Assembly (NCBI GenBank): GCA_022425565.1
Contig: JAKMFG010000282.1
Span: 1 to 9,706, forward strand
Direction of reading: 5' to 3'
DNA length: 9,706 nucleotides
DNA from: Alphaproteobacteria bacterium
GTDB taxonomy: Bacteria; Pseudomonadota; Alphaproteobacteria; Puniceispirillales; Puniceispirillaceae
Shown here: positions 5,997-9,706 of the stretch, in pieces
Position numbering within the stretch: the first letter of the stretch is position 1
Layout: each line of letters opens with the position of its first letter
Position numbers and translations under genes: made by a program
Notes under the pieces: model-generated
The model's input: the letters and a program-made list of their open reading frames with translations, nothing else
The model's database searches: none
What the model was told of the DNA's origin: nothing

Positions 5997-7214
5997 ATGA
6001 AGGCGCAATCCTCAATTGGTGACCATACCTCCGCCGCGCTTCACGGCGGCAACCAGGTCAGCGTCGGGCAGTATAATGAACGGCTGATCGTCTCGTTGTT
6101 GCGTCGCCATGGCTGGCTCACAAAGGCGGACCTGGCGCGCATGACCGGGCTGTCGGCGCAGACCATGACGGTGATCGTCAAGCGTCTGACGGCAAGCGGG
6201 CTTCTTCTGAGTGGAGACAAGATGCGCGGCCGCGTCGGCCAGCCCTCGACGCCCTTCGCACTCAACCCGCACGGTGCGGTATCAATCGGCATCAAGATCG
6301 GCCGGCGGTCGCTGGACCTGATCGCCATGGGGTTCGACGGCACGGTGCTGGTCCGCCGTACCGAGCGGTTTGCCATGCCGGATGCCGGCGTGACGCTGCG
6401 CCTTCTTGATGCCAATCTTCCGGGTCTCATTGCTGATCTTCCTGACGAACAGCAGAAACGTGTGATCGGGGCCGGGATTGCCATGCCGCGAAGCCTTGCC
6501 GGATGGGAGGCCGAACTGAACCTGGCCGCTGGGGCGCTCGAGGACTGGAACGATATCGACATCGTCGCCGAGGTCGAATCCCGGGTCGGCGCACGGACCT
6601 TCCTGCTGCATGATGTGTCGGCCGCCTGCCTTGCCGAGCTGTGTTTCGGCCGGGGCAAGGAAATTCAGAATTTCCTTTATCTCTATGTTGGCAGCTTTGT
6701 CGGCGGCGGCCTTGTTCTCTCGAACCAGCTGCAGACGGGTGCGCATGGTGCCACGGCGGCGATCGGCTCGCTTCCGACCGGTCTTGGTCGCGACGGGATG
6801 CCCGCGCAGCTGATTGAACGCGCGTCCCTGACGCGGTTCGAGGCGATGGCGCGTGCCGCCGGCCGTGATGATCCTCACTCATTCTATTACGGCGAGCAGG
6901 ATGACGAGACCATTCGTATTTTCGCCGAATGGGCCGAAGACGCGTCGGATAGTCTGGCTTTTGCCATTCTGGCAACGGCCTCGGTGCTTGATCTGGATGC
7001 GGTGGTGCTCGCAGGCGGACTGCCCGAAGACCGGACCCGTGATCTTCTGCAGATGACGCGCGCTGCGCTGGGCCGCTATAATGCAAAGGGAATTCATCTT
7101 CCCGAACTTCATCAGGCAGAGATCGGCATCACCGCGCGCGCCATCGGCAGCGCGTTCCTGCCGATCTATGCCAATTTCTCGCTTGATCGCGATTCACTGC
7201 TGATCAACGGTTAG
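5997..7214 (+). CDS. ROK-family transcriptional regulator (winged HTH plus degenerate ROK domain)
   Basis: From the ATG at 5997 the protein has 405 residues, typical for ROK regulators (NagC/Mlc/XylR type). The start of the conserved part, 'GNQ..VGQYNERLIVSLLRRHG' (18-39), leads into a helix-turn-helix at about 41-64 ('LTKADLARMTGLSAQTM') and a wing ending in 'GQPSTPFALN' (81-90), as in alphaproteobacterial sugar-responsive ROK regulators. The ROK domain follows from about residue 95. Its kinase features are degraded: the ATP-phosphate loop reads 'IGIKIGRRSLD' in place of DxGGT, and the region where ROK proteins carry the zinc motif CxCGxxGC reads 'GSLPTGLGRDGMPAQL' (about 257-272) with no cysteine. 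Asp206 in 'HDVSAA' is retained. It should therefore bind DNA and perhaps a sugar ligand but not phosphorylate. The frame is open upstream to 5886, but that extension looks like leader. It stands divergent to the ED operon, which is its most likely target, and the PhyH gene follows after 16 nt. The ligand is unknown. Confidence 0.9.
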   Translation: MKAQSSIGDHTSAALHGGNQVSVGQYNERLIVSLLRRHGWLTKADLARMTGLSAQTMTVIVKRLTASGLLLSGDKMRGRVGQPSTPFALNPHGAVSIGIKIGRRSLDLIAMGFDGTVLVRRTERFAMPDAGVTLRLLDANLPGLIADLPDEQQKRVIGAGIAMPRSLAGWEAELNLAAGALEDWNDIDIVAEVESRVGARTFLLHDVSAACLAELCFGRGKEIQNFLYLYVGSFVGGGLVLSNQLQTGAHGATAAIGSLPTGLGRDGMPAQLIERASLTRFEAMARAAGRDDPHSFYYGEQDDETIRIFAEWAEDASDSLAFAILATASVLDLDAVVLAGGLPEDRTRDLLQMTRAALGRYNAKGIHLPELHQAEIGITARAIGSAFLPIYANFSLDRDSLLING

Positions 7215-7230
7215 CCAAAGGACGCCCGCC

Positions 7231-8061
7231 ATGCATCCGCTCGTCACTCAGCAGCATATCGATGACTACGCCCGCGACGGTGCTGTGCTGGTACGCGGGC
7301 TGTTCGCCGATTTCGTCGATGAGATTGCCGCCGGGATTGAAATGAACATGACTGATCCCGGTCCCTATGCGGCGGAAAATCTCAAGCCGGGCGAAACCGG
7401 CAGGTTCTTTGACGATTATTGCAACTGGACGCGGATTCCGCCCTTTGACGAGGTAATCAGGCGCTCGCCTGCGGCCGAGGTCGCTGCCGATCTGATGTGC
7501 TCCGACCGCGCACAGCTGTTCCATGACCATGTGCTGGTCAAGGAGCCGGGCACCTCGAAGGCGACCCCGTGGCACCAGGACAGCCCCTATTACTTCGTCG
7601 AGGGGCAGCAGACACTCAGCTTCTGGTGTCCGGTCGATCCGGTCGGCGCGGCAAGCCTTCGCTGCGTGGCCGGCTCGCATCTCTGGCCGCGGCCTGTGTT
7701 GCCGACACGCTGGCTGTCCGAAGAGAATTTCTATGCTGCTGATGATGCCTATATGCCGGTCCCTGATCCTGATGCCGAGGGGATGCGAATTCTCGAATGG
7801 CCAATGGAGCCGGGCGATGCCGTCGCGTTTGATTTTCGCGTTCTGCACGGGGCGCGGGGCAATGAAAGCGACATCCGCCGCCGCGCCTTCTCGCTGCGGC
7901 TGGTTGGTGATGACGCACGCTATGTCGAGAGGCCCGGGCGCACATCGCCGCCCTTTCCGGGACATGACATGCGACCTGGTGATCGCTTGCGGGAGGACTG
8001 GTTCCCGACTATTTTCCAGTGCTTGAATGGTACGGGTGGCCGGGAGGCAGCGGGTGCGTAA
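7231..8061 (+). CDS. Phytanoyl-CoA dioxygenase (PhyH) family Fe(II)/2-oxoglutarate oxygenase
   Basis: The 276-residue protein has the double-stranded beta-helix pattern of PhyH-family hydroxylases. The iron-binding facial triad is visible as His115 and Asp117 in 'TPWHQDSPYY', and the distal His206 in 'VLHGARGN'. Arginines in 'RRRAFSLR' (217-223) are candidates for 2-oxoglutarate carboxylate binding. 'PVGAASLRCVAGSHLWPR' (137-154) corresponds to the usual 'gSH' strand of the family. Such enzymes hydroxylate or demethylate diverse small molecules, and the substrate cannot be told from sequence. The ATG is preceded by AAGGA with an 8-nt spacer. It starts 16 nt after the ROK regulator and overlaps pobA by 8 nt, so it is probably co-transcribed and translationally coupled with an aromatic hydroxylase. 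That context suggests, but does not prove, that it acts on a precursor or product of the PobA step. Confidence 0.88.
   Translation: MHPLVTQQHIDDYARDGAVLVRGLFADFVDEIAAGIEMNMTDPGPYAAENLKPGETGRFFDDYCNWTRIPPFDEVIRRSPAAEVAADLMCSDRAQLFHDHVLVKEPGTSKATPWHQDSPYYFVEGQQTLSFWCPVDPVGAASLRCVAGSHLWPRPVLPTRWLSEENFYAADDAYMPVPDPDAEGMRILEWPMEPGDAVAFDFRVLHGARGNESDIRRRAFSLRLVGDDARYVERPGRTSPPFPGHDMRPGDRLREDWFPTIFQCLNGTGGREAAGA
8042..8047 (+). promoter_or_regulatory. Shine-Dalgarno GGGAGG deciding the pobA GTG start
   Basis: GGGAGG lies 6 nt upstream of the GTG at 8054, inside the last codons of the PhyH gene. It favours the GTG over the ATG at 8027 in the same frame. The GTG start also puts the FAD motif at the normal distance from the N-terminus. 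Confidence 0.8.
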
Positions 8062-9223
8062 ACAGGTTGTGATTGTAGGGGCGGGCCCGGCAGGGCTGCT
8101 TCTTGGCCGTCTGCTGGATCTTGCCGGGATCGAGAATGTCGTCCTCGAGAGGCAGACACAGGATTACGTGCTGGCGCGCATTCGCGCCGGCATTCTCGAG
8201 CAGACCACCGTCGATCTGATCCACCGGGCTGAAGCAGGGACAAGGCTTTCGGTCGAAGGCATTCCGCACCATGCGGTCAATCTCGTCTATGACAATAAAT
8301 CCGTGGCGATCGGCCTGTCAGAACACACCAATGGCAAGGTGGTCACCGCCTATGGCCAGACCGAGGTGACGCGCGACCTGTGCGAGGTGCGACACAAGGC
8401 GGGAAGCGAAACAGTTTATGAGGCCGCCGACGTCGCCATTCACGATATCGACACGGCGCACCCCTGGGTTACCTATGCCAAGGACGGGGTCACCCACCGG
8501 ATCGACTGTGACCTGATCGCCGGCTGTGACGGCTATCACGGCGTCAGCCGCCGTTCCGTGCCTGAATCCGCCATTACCACCTATGAGAAAATCTATCCCT
8601 TTGGCTGGCTGGGCCTGCTTTCCGACACGCGGCCGGTGGCGCATGAGGTTGTCTATGCGAACACGGCGCGCGGCTTTGCCCTGTGCTCGATGCGCTCGAT
8701 GACCCGCTCGCGCTATTACATCCAGTGCGATGTCGACGACAAGGTCGAGAACTGGTCGGACGACGCCTTCTGGGACGAATTTCGCCGCCGCCTGCCGCCG
8801 GAGATGGCAGAGGCGCTGGAAACCGGTCCGTCGCTGGAAAAGAGCATCGCCCCGCTTCGCAGCTTTGTTGCCGAGCCGATGCGGTTCGGACGCCTGATGC
8901 TGGCCGGTGATGCGGCGCATGTCGTCCCGCCGACCGGGGCAAAAGGACTGAACCTCGCGGCATCGGACGTGCATTATATGTATGACGCGATTCTGGCCTT
9001 CTGCACCGAGCAGGACGAGGCGGCGCTGGATGAATATTCACGGCGTGCGCTCGACCGCGTCTGGAAGACCGAGCGGTTCTCCTGGTGGCTGACCAATCTG
9101 ACCCACCAGTTCAATGACGATCCGTTCGAGCAGCGCATGAAAGAGGCCGAGCTGGCCTATGTCACGACATCTGATGCCGGCCGCCAGATGGTGGCGGAGA
9201 ATTATGTCGGCCTGCCGCTCTGA
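8054..9223 (+). CDS. pobA: 4-hydroxybenzoate 3-monooxygenase (p-hydroxybenzoate hydroxylase)
   Basis: This 389-residue flavoprotein hydroxylates 4-hydroxybenzoate to protocatechuate using FAD, NAD(P)H and O2. Numbered from the GTG start it keeps nearly the exact numbering of Pseudomonas PobA: the FAD motif 'GAGPAG' (9-14), Arg44, the substrate-site residues Tyr201, Ser212, Arg214 and Arg220, Pro293 and Asn300, and Tyr384 in 'AENYVGLP' (Tyr385 in Pseudomonas). 'AGDAAHVVPPTGAKGLNLA' (284-302) is the second FAD motif. 'RQTQDYVLAR' (33-42) keeps the Arg33, Gln34 and Tyr38 typical of NADPH-preferring members. The start is GTG with a strong Shine-Dalgarno, and it overlaps the PhyH gene by 8 nt. No pobR of the AraC or IclR type and no protocatechuate ring-cleavage gene lies in the window. 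The gene end is copied in a tandem repeat. The identification is firm; the regulation by the ROK protein is only inferred. Confidence 0.96.
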   Translation: MRKQVVIVGAGPAGLLLGRLLDLAGIENVVLERQTQDYVLARIRAGILEQTTVDLIHRAEAGTRLSVEGIPHHAVNLVYDNKSVAIGLSEHTNGKVVTAYGQTEVTRDLCEVRHKAGSETVYEAADVAIHDIDTAHPWVTYAKDGVTHRIDCDLIAGCDGYHGVSRRSVPESAITTYEKIYPFGWLGLLSDTRPVAHEVVYANTARGFALCSMRSMTRSRYYIQCDVDDKVENWSDDAFWDEFRRRLPPEMAEALETGPSLEKSIAPLRSFVAEPMRFGRLMLAGDAAHVVPPTGAKGLNLAASDVHYMYDAILAFCTEQDEAALDEYSRRALDRVWKTERFSWWLTNLTHQFNDDPFEQRMKEAELAYVTTSDAGRQMVAENYVGLPL

Positions 9224-9285
9224 CTGCCGCTCTGACTGCTTCTCTGATTGCCGCTCTGATCGCCTATCTGATCGCCGTTATGGCT
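9214..9285. repeat. 12-bp tandem repeat (about 6 units) covering the pobA stop and the convergent gap
   Basis: Units begin at 9214, 9226, 9238, 9250, 9262 and 9274. The first two are identical (GCCGCTCTGACT), the next three diverge slightly, and the sixth (GCCGTTATGGCT) is weaker. Because 12 is a multiple of three, each of the first five units carries a TGA in the pobA frame, so the true stop at 9221-9223 is followed by four more in-frame stops at 9233, 9245, 9257 and 9269. The plus strand over 9214-9273 is pyrimidine-rich (41 of 60), with C clearly exceeding G (about 22 to 13). The repeat runs into the last codons of dinB. No stem followed by a T-tract is visible, so there is no obvious intrinsic terminator in this gap. 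Confidence 0.85.
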
Positions 9286-9706
9286 GCGGGTCATCATCAT
9301 CCTCGCCGGACAGGTTCTCGATGGCGGCGCGCTGGCGCGTGGCGTCACGCTCCGGCCTGTGCTTGCGGGTGAACTGGCGCCCGCTCTGCAGCGCGTCTTC
9401 GCCAAGCCGGGCATGCAGATCGTCAATCGCCGCTTCCAGATCGTCTTGCCGGCTCTCGCCCTCGCCGACTAGGGAGAGAAGATCGCCGCCGCCCGGCGGG
9501 CCAAGCTGTTCCGCCCCGATGCCGAGAAGCCGGTATGATTGCCCGCTGCCGATCTCGCGCCCCAGAAGCTCGCACCCGACGGTAAACAGAAGATGCGCCT
9601 TGTCGGTGCGTTCGGACATCGTCTGGCTTCGCGTCAGGATGCGGTGGTCGGGACGTTTCAGCTTCAGGGTCACGCGCCCGCCGGCAAGGTTCTGCGCCTT
9701 CAGCCG
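9278..9706 (-). CDS. dinB: DNA polymerase IV (Y family), C-terminal part, cut by window edge
   Basis: The visible 142 residues, ending at a TAA (9278-9280), match the C-terminal little-finger domain of DinB, the translesion polymerase. Characteristic are 'RVTLKLKRPDHRILTRSQTM' (11-30), a 'LL..E......YRLLGIGAEQL' pattern (about 47-68), and a tail with 'AAIDDLHARLGEDAL' (92-106), which resembles the conserved end helix of alphaproteobacterial DinB proteins. The catalytic palm with its metal ligands lies beyond the right edge, so activity cannot be judged. The protein ends with an acidic run (EDDDDPQP). The gene is convergent with pobA, with 54 nt between the stops, and is probably unrelated in function to its neighbours. 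Confidence 0.88.
   Translation of the reverse strand, partial: RLKAQNLAGGRVTLKLKRPDHRILTRSQTMSERTDKAHLLFTVGCELLGREIGSGQSYRLLGIGAEQLGPPGGGDLLSLVGEGESRQDDLEAAIDDLHARLGEDALQSGRQFTRKHRPERDATRQRAAIENLSGEDDDDPQP

Noticed and set aside
5997..7214. ROK-family sugar kinase (glucokinase) that would complete the ED operon
   Set aside because: It has an N-terminal winged helix-turn-helix and lacks the ATP-phosphate loop and zinc motif, so it is a regulator and not a kinase.
9214..9285. CRISPR-like array
   Set aside because: The units are 12 bp, directly adjacent and degenerate, with no spacers and no cas genes nearby; this is a simple tandem repeat.
9202..9426. A small minus-strand protein with Ser-Gly-Gln-type tetrapeptide repeats
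   Set aside because: It is the 12-bp tandem repeat read in another frame, overlapping the ends of pobA and dinB; there is no independent support for translation.

Overview
The window is a GC-rich bacterial chromosome segment. Its gene content and protein signatures point to an alphaproteobacterium: an Entner-Doudoroff (ED) sugar-acid operon, an alphaproteobacterial-type ROK regulator with the 'GNQ...YNERL' N-terminus, and a matching DinB C-terminus. The genus cannot be named from sequence reading alone. Protein identities come from recognised motifs and family knowledge; no database search was run.

Left half (1-5758, all minus strand): a tightly packed operon read right to left as gap - zwf - edd - eda - MFS transporter (the last cut by the window edge). 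Spacings are 3 to about 64 nt. Zwf oxidises glucose-6-phosphate, Edd dehydrates 6-phosphogluconate to KDPG, and Eda splits KDPG into pyruvate and glyceraldehyde-3-phosphate. Gap then takes the glyceraldehyde-3-phosphate into lower glycolysis. No 6-phosphogluconolactonase (pgl) or glucokinase gene lies in the cluster.

Centre (5759-5996): a 238-nt divergent control region. It holds an AT-rich island (5811-5850, about 5 G/C in 40), which contains a perfect 7-bp inverted repeat with a 3-bp spacer. Closer to the regulator start is a separate, perfect 9-bp inverted repeat with a 10-nt loop. These are the best candidates for the operator(s) controlling the ED operon and the regulator.

Right half (5997-9223, plus strand): a ROK-family repressor-like regulator whose sugar-kinase motifs have decayed, a phytanoyl-CoA dioxygenase-family (PhyH) Fe(II)/2-oxoglutarate oxygenase, and a well-conserved 4-hydroxybenzoate 3-monooxygenase (PobA). 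PhyH and pobA overlap by 8 nt and pobA has a strong Shine-Dalgarno with a GTG start, so the pair is probably translationally coupled. An oxygenase pair of this kind beside an ED operon, behind a ROK regulator instead of a PobR, is the most unusual gene context here.

Right edge: a 12-bp tandem repeat covers the end of pobA and the convergent gap. Each unit repeats the last four pobA codons including the stop, giving a row of in-frame TGA codons in a C/T-rich stretch. The convergent minus-strand gene that follows is the C-terminal part of DNA polymerase IV (dinB).
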